From Microbacterium luteolum (GTDB lineage Bacteria; Actinomycetota; Actinomycetes; Actinomycetales; Microbacteriaceae): DNA of 64,000 bases. The position numbers and the translations under genes were made by a program. The stretch lies in the NCBI RefSeq assembly GCF_039533965.1, contig NZ_BAAAUN010000001.1, positions 1,214,950-1,278,949 on the forward strand. The letters run 5' to 3'. Below the pieces are notes generated by a model. That model searched no databases and was not told the origin of the DNA. It saw only the letters and a list, made by a program, of their open reading frames with translations. Below are positions 8,998-17,110 of this stretch, in pieces (position 1 is the first letter of the stretch; every line of letters begins with the position of its first letter).

Positions 8998-10796
8998 GCC
9001 GTCACCTCCGTTGTCTGCACGGCCGGGCCCACGGCGCGGTCGAGTTCGGCGCGGCCGGCGACATCGTCGAGCGACGCCGAGATGAGTGCGCGCGTGTAGT
9101 CGGCGGCCGGTGTGGCGAAGAGGTCGTCGACCGGGCCCGCTTCGACGATCTCGCCGTCGCGCATCACGATGACGCGATCGCAGATGTCGGCCACGACGCC
9201 GAAGTTGTGGGTCACGATGAGCAGCGCCATCCCGTACTCCGCCTGCAGTTCGCGCAGCAGCTCGAGCACTTCGGCCTGCACGGTGACGTCGAGCGCGGTC
9301 GTCGGCTCGTCGGCCACGAGCAGCGAGGGCTTTCCCGCGATCGCGCCGGCGATCAGGACCCGCTGGGCCATGCCACCGGAGATCTGGTGGGGGTAGCTGC
9401 GCAGGACGCGGGCCGGATCGGTGAGCCCGACACGGACGAGCATGGCTCGCGCGCGTTCCTTCGCCTCTGCCCGGCTCAGGCCATGGGTTCGCCGGAGCGG
9501 CTCGATGAGCTGGTGGCCGATCGTGTAGGACGGGTCGAGGTTGCTCATCGGCTCCTGCGGCACGTACCCGATCTCTCGCCCGAGCAATGCGTGGCGCTGC
9601 TTCCCGGTCGCACGGCTGACGTCCTTGCCGCCCACCCAGATCGCGTCGGCCGTCGCGCGTCCTGTCGAGGGCAGCAGGTCGAGTACAGAGAACACGGTCT
9701 GCGACTTGCCGGACCCGGACTCCCCCACGATCCCGACGACCTCGCCCGGCGCGATGTCGAGGGTGACGCCGTGCACGACCTCGGTCTCTCCGTTCGGCGT
9801 CGCGTGCGCGACGCGGAGGTTGTCGATGCGGAGCGCGGCGTGCGCGGCTTCGTGCTGGGCGCTGCCCGTGGCCGGGGTCGATGGCGCAGCGGCGACGGCA
9901 TCCGCCTTCCGACGCGACGCCCGTGGGGTGCGTACCTGCACGAGTTCCGCGAGGGTCGACCCCATGATGGCCAGCACCGCGATGGTCAGCCCGAGCGCTG
10001 CCGACGGCCAGAGCAGCATGAGCGGGTAGGTGAGCATGAGCCGGAAGCCCTCGAGCATCATCGCGCCCCAGCTGGGGACGTTCGAGTCGCCGATGCCGAG
10101 GAACTGGAGCCCGGCCTGCATACCCATCGCGATGCCGGCGGTGAGCGCCGTCTGGATGATCACGGGCGGGTAGACGGCCTTGATCACGTGGCGGAAGATG
10201 ATGCGCGCATCCGACAGTCCCGAGACGCGGGCGGCGTCGATGTAGGGCTCGCCCCGCACCGCGAGCGTCTGCGAGCGCGAGATGCGGAAGTAGCCGGGCA
10301 CCATGAACACGCCGACGGTGGCCATGAGCACCTCGAAGTTGTTGCGGCTGCCCGCGGCGACCACCAGCAGGATGATCATGCCCGGGATCGACTGCAGCGC
10401 ATCGCTGATCCACGTCGCGACGCGGTCGAAGACGCCGCCGAAGTACCCGGCCGCGACGCCGGTCGGCACGCCGAGCACGAGCGCGGTGACGACCGTGATG
10501 AGAGCTCCCCGCAGCGTGGTGCGGGTGCCGTAGATGAGCCGGGACAGGATGTCGCGTCCGGTCGAGTCCCCGCCGAGGAGGTGTTCGGGGCCCGGCGCGG
10601 CCTTCGCTGCGGCGAGGTCGACGAAGTTCGGGTCCATGGGCGCGAGGAGCGGGGCGAGGACCCCGACCAGCACGACGGCCGCGAAGATCGCCAGCGGGAT
10701 CCAGCCCCCGGGGTGGCGGAGGAAGCGGCGGAACAGGCCGGACCGGCGCTTCTGGGCCGCCCTGTCGAAGGCGACGCGGATGTCTGTCGTGGTCAT
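8994..10796 (-). CDS. Fused ABC permease-ATPase (DppC-DppD type)
   Basis: 600-residue fusion. Residues about 1-300 are a DppC-type permease: an N-terminal membrane segment (WIPLAIFAAVVLVG), a periplasmic stretch with HLLGGDSTGRDILSR, and the EAA loop around DAARVSGLSDARII. After an Ala/Thr-rich linker (about 300-330) comes a DppD-type ATPase with Walker A GESGSGKSQ, Q-loop YVPQEPMSNLDP, signature ISGGMAQR, Walker B LLVADEPTTALD and the switch histidine in IVTHNFG. These are usually two genes. Start and stop overlap both neighbours by four bases. Confidence 0.88.
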   Translation of the reverse strand: MTTTDIRVAFDRAAQKRRSGLFRRFLRHPGGWIPLAIFAAVVLVGVLAPLLAPMDPNFVDLAAAKAAPGPEHLLGGDSTGRDILSRLIYGTRTTLRGALITVVTALVLGVPTGVAAGYFGGVFDRVATWISDALQSIPGMIILLVVAAGSRNNFEVLMATVGVFMVPGYFRISRSQTLAVRGEPYIDAARVSGLSDARIIFRHVIKAVYPPVIIQTALTAGIAMGMQAGLQFLGIGDSNVPSWGAMMLEGFRLMLTYPLMLLWPSAALGLTIAVLAIMGSTLAELVQVRTPRASRRKADAVAAAPSTPATGSAQHEAAHAALRIDNLRVAHATPNGETEVVHGVTLDIAPGEVVGIVGESGSGKSQTVFSVLDLLPSTGRATADAIWVGGKDVSRATGKQRHALLGREIGYVPQEPMSNLDPSYTIGHQLIEPLRRTHGLSRAEAKERARAMLVRVGLTDPARVLRSYPHQISGGMAQRVLIAGAIAGKPSLLVADEPTTALDVTVQAEVLELLRELQAEYGMALLIVTHNFGVVADICDRVIVMRDGEIVEAGPVDDLFATPAADYTRALISASLDDVAGRAELDRAVGPAVQTTEVTA

Positions 10797-11734
10797 GCGA
10801 CGCGCACCTTCGGGTTGATCCAGCCGAGCACGAGGTCGAGCAGGAGGTTGATGAGGACGACGAAGACGATCGAGATCACGGTGATGCCGAGCAGCATCGG
10901 GATGTCGCCGTTCTGCGAGGACTGGTTGGTGAGCTGCCCGAGACCCGGGAGGCTGAAGATCTGCTCGACCACGATCGCGCCGGAGAGCAGCCCGACGAAC
11001 ATCAGGGCGATCACCGTGAGGGCGGCGGGCGAGGCGTTGCGCAGGATGTGCAGGTTGACCCTGGCGGACGACAGGCCGCGACTGCGGAGGGTTCGGACCC
11101 AGTCCTGCCGGCTCTGCGCGATCACTGCGTTGCGGAGCTGCTCGGCGACGGCGACGATGCCGCCGAGGGCGAGCGAGATGGCGGGCAGCGTGATCGAACG
11201 GAGCCACCCGTCGACGGACTGCGTCGGCGGGACGTAGCCGACGGCCGGGAACCACTTGAGCTGGACGGCCAGCCACATCACCAGCACGAGGCTCACCCAG
11301 AAGCCGGGGAGGGCGAAGAGCACGACGGAGATGCCCTTGATCCCCCTGTCGAACCAGGTGCCGGGTCGGAGACCGGTGATCATCCCGAAGGCGACGCCGA
11401 TCACCGCGGTGATGAGGGTCGCGAACGTGACCACCGAGAGGGTCACCGGGACCTTGACGGCGAGCTGCTCCGAGACCGGCTGGAAGTTGCGCCAGGAGAC
11501 GCCGAAATCGAGCTGCGCCGCCTGCGAGAGCCAGTCCCAGAACTGCACCAGCAGCGGACGGTCGAGCCCGATCTTCTCGGCGAGCGCGGCCTGCTGCGCG
11601 GGGCTCGCCGTGGTGCCGAGGAGCGATGCCGTCGGATCGCTGATCGCGAGGTGGGCGAGGAAGAAGGTGCCGATCGAGACCGCGATGAGCAGAACCAGAC
11701 CGGACAGCACTCGCTTCGCCGTGAACAGGAGCAT
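10793..11734 (-). CDS. Peptide/nickel-type ABC permease (DppB-like)
   Basis: 313-residue inner-membrane permease of the DppB/OppB family, with about six membrane segments. The first (RVLSGLVLLIAVSIGTFFLAHL) is followed by the family periplasmic stretch with the LGLDRPL-type motif (IGLDRPLLVQF). The EAA loop is near RTLRSRGLSSARVN. It pairs with the DppC half of the fusion gene and overlaps its start by four bases. It starts 31 bases after a strong hairpin, so it is probably expressed less than the binding-protein gene. Confidence 0.87.
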   Translation of the reverse strand: MLLFTAKRVLSGLVLLIAVSIGTFFLAHLAISDPTASLLGTTASPAQQAALAEKIGLDRPLLVQFWDWLSQAAQLDFGVSWRNFQPVSEQLAVKVPVTLSVVTFATLITAVIGVAFGMITGLRPGTWFDRGIKGISVVLFALPGFWVSLVLVMWLAVQLKWFPAVGYVPPTQSVDGWLRSITLPAISLALGGIVAVAEQLRNAVIAQSRQDWVRTLRSRGLSSARVNLHILRNASPAALTVIALMFVGLLSGAIVVEQIFSLPGLGQLTNQSSQNGDIPMLLGITVISIVFVVLINLLLDLVLGWINPKVRVA

Positions 11735-11764
11735 GGGGACCTCTCGGGTCGGAGGGGAAGGATG

Positions 11765-11795
11765 CCGGGGCGGTCGGTGTCGCCGACCGCCCCGG
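11765..11795 (-). terminator. Intra-operon hairpin between binding-protein and permease genes
   Basis: CCGGGGCGGTCGG (11765-11777) and its exact complement (11783-11795) make a 13-bp stem with a 5-base loop, six bases after the binding-protein stop. No T-run follows. It probably acts as a partial terminator or 3' protector, so that more binding protein than permease is made. Confidence 0.65.
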
Positions 11796-11801
11796 TGGGT
11801 T

Positions 11802-13331
11802 TCAGCCCTGGGAGATGTAGCGCAGTGTCGGGAACATCATCCCCACGACCGGCTGCAGCTGGATGCCGGTCGCCATGTAGTAGGTGTTGTTCGCCTGATA
11901 CCAGACCGACCACCACGCCTGATCGACGAGGGCCTTGTTCAGCTCTTCGATGGCCGCGGTCTGCGCGTCGCCGCGTTCGGTCTGCACCTTCTCGACGAGC
12001 GGAGCGATGACGTCGTTCTTGGCGTAGTCGGGCTCGGGGTTGAACCACTGCACGCTGGTGACCTGCCGAGCCACCGTCGCGACGTCGTTCCCGTCCATCG
12101 CGAGGAAGGAGATGAACATCGGATAGTTCGGCGCGTTCAGCTGGTAGTCCGGCATCTGCATGTTGTCCCAGGTCACCGTGACCCCGAGCTCCTTGAGCGC
12201 CTGCTCGGCGGATGGCTTCCACATCTCGAAGATCGGCGACATGGGCATCGAGATCGCGAAGCCGTCGGGGTAGCCGGCGTCTGCCAGCAGCTCCTTGGCC
12301 TTGTCCATGTTGTACGCATAGGTCTCGTTCAGCGCCGGATCGTTGATGTCACCGCCGTCGGGGAAGACCTGGTTGGTGGAGACTCCCGCACCGCTGCCGA
12401 CGGCGGCGAGGACCGCGGCGCCATCGAAGGCGTAGTTGAGGGCCTGGCGCACCTCGAGCTTGCCGAGGGGCTCGCTCTTGGCACCGGTGTGGTCCGTGAT
12501 CACGAGGCCCGCCCAGCCGGACACGCGCTGGGCGACGTTCCACCCCTGCTGCTCCGCCTGCTCGAGATTCGCCACATCCCCGTACTGGACGTTGATCTGG
12601 CCGCTGAGCATCGCGTTGTGACGGGCGGTGGCGTCGGTGATCGGGAAGATCGACAGCTCGGAGAACGGGTACGTCTCGGCATCCCAATAGTCAGCGGTCT
12701 TGGTGAAGTGGTACTCCGCGCCGGCGATGCTCGTGGTGCTGTCGAGCACGTACGGGCCGGAGCCGATCGGCTCCTTGCCGAGAGTGCCCGCTTCGATGGA
12801 CGCCGGCGACATCACGTAGCTGCGGCCGAGGCCCATCAGGTACAGGATCGTGTCGTCGCGCTGCGTGAGCCGGATGCTGATCGTGTCGTCGTCGACCTTC
12901 TCGAACGAGGCGACGTTGAGGTACGCCTCGCCGGATCGCGGGCCGGCCTTGAGATACTCGAGGCTCTTCACGACGGCATCTGCGTCGACCGGGGTTCCGT
13001 CGCTGAACACCGCGTCGGTCCGGATGTCGAGGTCGATGCTCAGATCGTCGTCGGCGACGGTCCATTCGGTCGCGAGCGACGGGATGGGCGCTCCGTCCGC
13101 GTCGAGTGCGATCAGGGCGTCGTAGACCGCGGAGAGGTAGGGACCGTCGAAGCCGATGTCGGCGAGCGACGGATCCCAGGAGGTGACGTCGAGGAAGTTG
13201 CCGATGTTGAGAGCGTCGGGTCCTTCGGCACCGCTGCCGTCGGACGGTGACGGAGACGTTCCGCCGCTGCAGCTGGTGAGCGCGAGGGTCGCGGCCACTG
13301 CCGCGGCAAGCGCGAGGGGCATTCGTTTCAT
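11802..13331 (-). CDS. Extracellular solute-binding lipoprotein, family 5
   Basis: 509-residue binding protein of the oligopeptide/nickel/glycoside class. The signal peptide ends in the lipobox LTSC, giving a lipid-anchored Cys21, followed by a Ser/Gly/Pro-rich linker. The mature part begins ALNIGNFLDVTSWDPS, in place of the usual start motif, and continues with the family TxxLRxGVxFxDGxPxxAxDV-like region (IDLDIRTDAVFSDGTPVDADAV). It delivers substrate to the DppB/C permeases encoded downstream. The ligand is unknown; peptides or glycosides are equally possible. It is the first gene of the operon, with a promoter at 13429-13456. Confidence 0.85.
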   Translation of the reverse strand: MKRMPLALAAAVAATLALTSCSGGTSPSPSDGSGAEGPDALNIGNFLDVTSWDPSLADIGFDGPYLSAVYDALIALDADGAPIPSLATEWTVADDDLSIDLDIRTDAVFSDGTPVDADAVVKSLEYLKAGPRSGEAYLNVASFEKVDDDTISIRLTQRDDTILYLMGLGRSYVMSPASIEAGTLGKEPIGSGPYVLDSTTSIAGAEYHFTKTADYWDAETYPFSELSIFPITDATARHNAMLSGQINVQYGDVANLEQAEQQGWNVAQRVSGWAGLVITDHTGAKSEPLGKLEVRQALNYAFDGAAVLAAVGSGAGVSTNQVFPDGGDINDPALNETYAYNMDKAKELLADAGYPDGFAISMPMSPIFEMWKPSAEQALKELGVTVTWDNMQMPDYQLNAPNYPMFISFLAMDGNDVATVARQVTSVQWFNPEPDYAKNDVIAPLVEKVQTERGDAQTAAIEELNKALVDQAWWSVWYQANNTYYMATGIQLQPVVGMMFPTLRYISQG

Positions 13332-13428
13332 GGTTCCTTCTCTCGGATGCAGGGAGGGTGAAGAAGGGTTCGAAGAGCCGCTGGCCGGAGAGCCGGATCC
13401 GACGCCACTTCGATGTGTCGTGCTGGTT

Positions 13429-13456
13429 AGTCTACATGCGTGGAAAAAGAGTGCAA
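13429..13456 (-). promoter_or_regulatory. Promoter of the peptide-type ABC operon
   Basis: On the minus strand TTGCAC (13456-13451) and TAGACT (13434-13429) are 16 bases apart, giving a good sigma-70-type promoter and an untranslated leader of about 90 bases. It is the most AT-rich spot in this gap. Confidence 0.55.
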
Positions 13457-13543
13457 GGGCATGACTGGCCGGTCTCGGCATCCGCCATGCCCGGTCGCGC
13501 ACACGGCTTGTCCGAGCGCGCAGACCTGCCACCGCTGTGCCGC

Positions 13544-14884
13544 TCAGGCGGCGATGTCGAATCGCGCCCGCCCACCCAGGCGCGGTGTGCGGGCGGGATC
13601 GATGTAGCGGGGTGGGGTGAACCAGACCCGGGCGGTGGTCCCGGTGCCGTCGATGTGGATGTCCCATCCGTTGTCGTGGATGCGGTGGTGGCAGGTCTCG
13701 CAGAGCAGCACCCCGTTGGTGAGGTCGGTGGGTCCGTGGTCGCGTTGCCACCACCGGATGTGGTGGGCTTTCGTCATCTCCGGTGGGAGTCCGCACATCG
13801 CGCACCCGCCGTCCCGTTCCACCAGGGCGAGGCGTTGCGGGCGGGTGAAGAGGCGTTTCTCCCGACCCCAGTCGAGGATCTCGCTGCGCCCGCCCATGAC
13901 CCACGGGATCACCCCGCCCCCGGCGGCCATCCGCCGCGCCGCCCCGGCGCTGACGGGCTGGTCGAGTCCGTCGATCGTCGCCGACCCGGTCCCCGACTGG
14001 AGGTTGTCGAGAGTGACCCGCACCACGATGGTCGCTCCGGCGAGCGGCACCCGGGATTCGCATCCGAGGACGTGCGCGCAGAACACCGCGAGAGCATCGG
14101 CCTGGATCATCGACACCGTGCGGCGATCCGCATCCGCCGCCCCCGGATCCGGGGCATCCTTCCGGGCAGCGAACGCGGCGGACACGAATCCGCGGATCGC
14201 GGTCACCACCGGTGCCGCGGTCTCCGCATCGAGGACCGCGTTCAGGTGCACCATCCCGTCGCGTTCGAAGATCGTCAGCGATCTCTTCGCCCGCTTCTCC
14301 TCCTCCTTCGGCTCCACCCCGTCCGGGTCCAACCAGGCCTCCGCCCGCGTGATCAGCCTCCGCAACTCATCCAGCCCCAACCCGACCGCACGTTCGGTGA
14401 GCAGCGCCTCCGCCTCGGCAATGCGTTCCACTCCCGCCACCACCCGGCACCGGTCCAGCAGGGCGACGATCAGCGCTTCGGCCGGTACTCCGATCACCCC
14501 GGTAGCCAACGCCGCCCGCAGCACTTCATACCGGGCCGGCAACCTCCCACCGAGTAGATCCGTGCGGGGAGCGGTCGCCTCCCCCACTTTCACCAACCGG
14601 GACGCATCCCCCGACGACACCCCCGTGGTCGCGGCGATCAACTTCGCCGCCGACCGGAACCCGTGCTCTTTCGCCAGGCTCCCCGATCCGAGCTCGGCCC
14701 GCGACTCGTGAGAGATCCGTGCGGCCACATCGACATGCGCGGCATCCAGTTGACGCTGCACCACCCCGATCGTCGCCTCCACCGCGATCAACTGCTCCCG
14801 CGTCAACCCCGTCGCGTCATCCGCGCTCGCCCACACCGCATCGAGACGGGTGACCGCCTCCAACAATCCAGTGAGCTTCGACAT
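13544..14884 (-). CDS. HNH endonuclease signature protein with DUF222
   Basis: 446-residue protein. The N-terminal half is DUF222 (residues about 20-300, all-alpha). The C-terminus holds a zinc-binding HNH module: CAMCGLPP, then KAHHIRWWQRDHGPTDLTNGVLLC, then CHHRIHD. Proteins of this kind are multicopy in Microbacteriaceae and mycobacteria (13E12 family); a nuclease role is inferred from the intact HNH residues, and their biology is not established. It stands alone between a solute-binding gene and the SMR pair. It appears leaderless, with TAAACT six bases from the ATG. Confidence 0.88.
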   Translation of the reverse strand: MSKLTGLLEAVTRLDAVWASADDATGLTREQLIAVEATIGVVQRQLDAAHVDVAARISHESRAELGSGSLAKEHGFRSAAKLIAATTGVSSGDASRLVKVGEATAPRTDLLGGRLPARYEVLRAALATGVIGVPAEALIVALLDRCRVVAGVERIAEAEALLTERAVGLGLDELRRLITRAEAWLDPDGVEPKEEEKRAKRSLTIFERDGMVHLNAVLDAETAAPVVTAIRGFVSAAFAARKDAPDPGAADADRRTVSMIQADALAVFCAHVLGCESRVPLAGATIVVRVTLDNLQSGTGSATIDGLDQPVSAGAARRMAAGGGVIPWVMGGRSEILDWGREKRLFTRPQRLALVERDGGCAMCGLPPEMTKAHHIRWWQRDHGPTDLTNGVLLCETCHHRIHDNGWDIHIDGTGTTARVWFTPPRYIDPARTPRLGGRARFDIAA

Positions 14885-14896
14885 ACCCCCAGTTTA
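14885..14896 (-). promoter_or_regulatory. Leaderless-type -10 element (TAAACT-N6-ATG)
   Basis: On the minus strand TAAACT (14896-14891) is followed by six bases and the ATG of the HNH gene. A weak -35 (TTCGAA) lies 18 bases further upstream. Confidence 0.55.
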
Positions 14897-15195
14897 CCGC
14901 GCGTCCACCCGACTTTCGAAGCTTTGTTCGATCCCATACCGGCCTATCGGCATATCGTGAAAGCACGGATCGTCAACCCAAACACGGACTCAATCCCTCC
15001 GAGTAGAGCCTCGCGACGGACCGTTCGCGGCCGACGTCGCTCACAGACGCGTGACAGCGGAAGCCGCACGGCCAACCGCAGCCGACGTCAGCAATCGAGG
15101 CCCCTCGCCTTCCGCAGCAGACATCGCCCGGCTTGCGGGAATCCCGCGAGACCCGCCCACGTTGTCCCCTTCGGACACCCCGAGGAAGGCGCACG
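14897..15195. other. Gene-free stretch before the SMR pair
   Basis: About 300 bases without a supportable gene. It must hold the promoter for the SMR pair. Short hairpins are visible (GCGGGA-A-TCCCGC near 15135, and TGTCC-CCTTC-GGACA just before the genes). I looked for a guanidine-riboswitch pattern because paired SMR exporters often have one, but could not recognise the conserved segments. Confidence 0.4.
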
Positions 15196-15564
15196 ATGAC
15201 CACTCCGCCCCGCCGTTCGGCCTGGCCCCCGCTGCTGGTCGCCATCGCGCTCGAGGTGTCGGCGACTCTCGCGCTGCGTGCAGCCGAGGGCTTCACGCAT
15301 CCGCTCTGGCTCATCGTCGTGGCAATCGGCTACAGCGGCTCTCTCTGGCTGCTGTCGATCGTCCTCGATCGCGGCATGCCGGTGGGTGTCGCGTACGGCA
15401 TCTGGTCGGCGATCGGCGTGGTGCTCACGGCCGTGCTCGGGACCGTTCTGTTCGGCGAGCTCCTCGGGCCCGTGCAGATCATCGGTGTCGGCGTGATCGT
15501 GATGGGCGTGCTGCTGGTCGAGCTCGGCTCTCACAAGCGCGAGCCGGCGAAGGCCACCTCGTGA
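15196..15564 (+). CDS. SMR-family transporter subunit A
   Basis: 122-residue small multidrug resistance protein with four membrane helices. The essential membrane glutamate is in ALEVSATL (helix 1), and the helix-3 signature reads PVGVAYGIWSAIG. The C-terminus ends with a charged tail. Proton-coupled export of a cationic compound is expected; drug or guanidinium-type substrates cannot be separated from sequence alone. The ATG at 15196 was chosen because it begins the family N-terminus; earlier in-frame codons add an Arg-rich stretch. The stop overlaps the GTG of the second subunit, so the two probably form a heterodimer. Confidence 0.83.
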   Translation: MTTPPRRSAWPPLLVAIALEVSATLALRAAEGFTHPLWLIVVAIGYSGSLWLLSIVLDRGMPVGVAYGIWSAIGVVLTAVLGTVLFGELLGPVQIIGVGVIVMGVLLVELGSHKREPAKATS

Positions 15565-15884
15565 CCTGGCTGCTGCTGGCCCTCGCGATCGCGAGCGAGG
15601 TCACCGCGACGTTGAGCCTGCGCGCTTCCGAGGGGCTTCGCCGCAAACGCTGGATCCCCGTGATCGTCGTGGGCTACCTCGCCGCATTCACCCTGCTCGG
15701 CACGATCCTCGCGATGGGGATGCCGGTCGGCGTGGCCTACGGCATCTGGGCCGCCGCCGGCGTGGCCCTCACCGCCGTGCTCGGTCGAGTGATCTTCAAG
15801 GACCACTTCTCCGCCATGATGGCGATCGGCGTCGCCCTGATCGCGGTCGGAGTGGCTCTCATCGAATTCGGCGGCGCGCACTGA
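15561..15884 (+). CDS. SMR-family transporter subunit B
   Basis: 107-residue partner of the preceding SMR protein. It has four helices, the membrane glutamate in ASEVTATL, and PVGVAYGIWAAAG in helix 3. It starts at GTG 15561, four bases inside the end of subunit A (GTGA), so translation is coupled. It lacks the N- and C-terminal extensions of subunit A; in paired SMR systems the two proteins insert with opposite orientation. It is followed by the minus-strand aldo/keto reductase gene. Confidence 0.85.
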   Translation: MTWLLLALAIASEVTATLSLRASEGLRRKRWIPVIVVGYLAAFTLLGTILAMGMPVGVAYGIWAAAGVALTAVLGRVIFKDHFSAMMAIGVALIAVGVALIEFGGAH

Positions 15885-15935
15885 CGCACGCCCGCTGACG
15901 CACGCCCACTGACGCGCACGGCGCCCGCCGCGGGG

Positions 15936-16898
15936 TCACCACGCCCCGTCGGCCCTCACATCCCGGTCGACCCCGCAATCGGCGAGCGCGGCTCGCACCT
16001 CCGCACCGTGGTCGCGAGCCAGCGCCAGCGCGGCGTGATTCTGCTCCAGCTGATCGAGGCGGGAGGCACCGAAGAGGACGTTCGCCGTCGCCGGATTGGA
16101 CAGGCAGAAGGCGATGCCGAGCGCGGCGGGAGAGACGCCGAATTCCCCCGCGACGCGCTCGATCTCCGGGTAGATCGCCGCGATCTGCTCGCGGATGCCG
16201 CCGACATCGGCGCCGATCTTCCGCTGCGGCGCGCGACCGGTGGCGAGGATGCCGCCCTCGAACACATCGGACGCCTGCAGGGTCAGCGTGCCGTCCGCGA
16301 ACAGCGGTCCGTACGCCTGCCCCTCCGCCATCGAGCGCCGAGCGATGCCGTACTTCAGCTGCGCGAACACGGGACCCGCGACCCCCTGGGTCGCAGCCTC
16401 GGCCAAGGCATCCCGCGTGTGCTCGATCCGCCAGTTGTTGATGCCCCAGGAGTCGAGCAGCCCCTCCCCGATCAGTTCGCTCACGTCGGCGACCAGGCGC
16501 GGCATGTCGGGCGCGTCGATGTAGTCGCCCACCACGAGCGTGTCGAATCGATCCAGGCCGGCACGATCGAGGGACTCGACGATCTGCGCCCGGAATCCCT
16601 GGTTCGGCCAGTCCCACAGCCAGAGCTTGCCGCACAGGACGATCTCGGAGCGGTCCACTCCGCTCCTCCGGAGCGCCTCCCCGAAGAGGATGTCCGTCTT
16701 CGAGTTCTCGGCGTGCGGACCCATGTTGTAGTACGCGACGTCGAAGAATCCGGCATCGAGCTCGACGGCGCGACGGATCAGCGAGACCGCGTCGTCCTGC
16801 GACATCCGGTCCCAGGTGTTCCACGACCCGAGCGCGAGCGGCGGCACCGGTGCGCCGCCCGGGTGCAGCGACCTCCGGGCATATGTCTGATCGGGCAT
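15936..16898 (-). CDS. Aldo/keto reductase lacking the catalytic histidine (copy 1)
   Basis: 320-residue TIM-barrel aldo/keto reductase. Asp and Tyr of the tetrad are visible in FFDVAYYN and Lys in LCGKLWL. The strand that normally ends in the catalytic His (DLYLLH) reads TLVVGDYID, so His is replaced by Gly. The nucleotide-binding end (SNPATANVLFGAS) is normal, so NAD(P)H binding is expected. It is a paralogue of the gene at 19005, with the same substitution. It is divergent from the SDR gene at 17111, with a repeat cluster between them. Loss of the His suggests altered chemistry. Confidence 0.82.
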   Translation of the reverse strand: MPDQTYARRSLHPGGAPVPPLALGSWNTWDRMSQDDAVSLIRRAVELDAGFFDVAYYNMGPHAENSKTDILFGEALRRSGVDRSEIVLCGKLWLWDWPNQGFRAQIVESLDRAGLDRFDTLVVGDYIDAPDMPRLVADVSELIGEGLLDSWGINNWRIEHTRDALAEAATQGVAGPVFAQLKYGIARRSMAEGQAYGPLFADGTLTLQASDVFEGGILATGRAPQRKIGADVGGIREQIAAIYPEIERVAGEFGVSPAALGIAFCLSNPATANVLFGASRLDQLEQNHAALALARDHGAEVRAALADCGVDRDVRADGAW

Positions 16899-16930
16899 GA
16901 CGGCTCCTCTGGGGTTTATCGACGGATGGG

Positions 16931-17041
16931 CGTTTCGTCTCGCTCCGCTCGCTCAACGAACGAGAGAGCACGCGCGTTTCGTCTCGCTCCGCTCGCTCAA
17001 CGAACGAGAGAGCGTCTCGCTGCGCTCGCTCGACGAACGGG
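16931..17041. repeat. Cluster of about 2.6 copies of a 44-bp repeat
   Basis: Two near-identical units begin at 16931 and 16975 (CGTTTCGTCTCGCTCC followed by GCTCGCTCAACGAACG and GAGAGAGC), and a shortened third unit runs from 17014. The same core appears as an inverted pair at 34836-34916, so this is a dispersed family. It lies between divergent promoters. Confidence 0.85.
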
Positions 17042-17042
17042 G

Positions 17043-17073
17043 TTGTGTTTTTCTATGTTTGTAGAATATAACG
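17043..17073 (+). promoter_or_regulatory. Promoter and operator-like palindrome for the SDR/ADH operon
   Basis: TTGTGT (17043-17048) and TATAAC (17068-17073) are possible -35 and -10 elements, 19 bases apart. Between them TTCTATGTTTGTAGAA (17051-17066) has 5-bp inverted arms. This is by far the most AT-rich spot nearby and sits about 40 bases before the ATG. Confidence 0.5.
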
Positions 17074-17110
17074 GAGACACCCCGTCGCAACACCGTCAGT
17101 GAGGACGAAC

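Noticed and set aside
13544..14884. DUF222/HNH gene as sign of a prophage
   Set aside because: These genes are scattered singly in Microbacteriaceae. No integrase, capsid, portal or terminase gene is nearby.
14885..15195. Guanidine riboswitch before the SMR pair
   Set aside because: I compared the segment with the ykkC-type and mini-ykkC patterns I know and did not find the conserved ACGR loops or the long conserved strand. Only generic hairpins are present.
16931..17041. CRISPR-like reading of the 44-bp repeat cluster
   Set aside because: There are fewer than three units, nearly no spacer sequence between them, and the same core occurs as an inverted pair elsewhere. It is a dispersed intergenic repeat.
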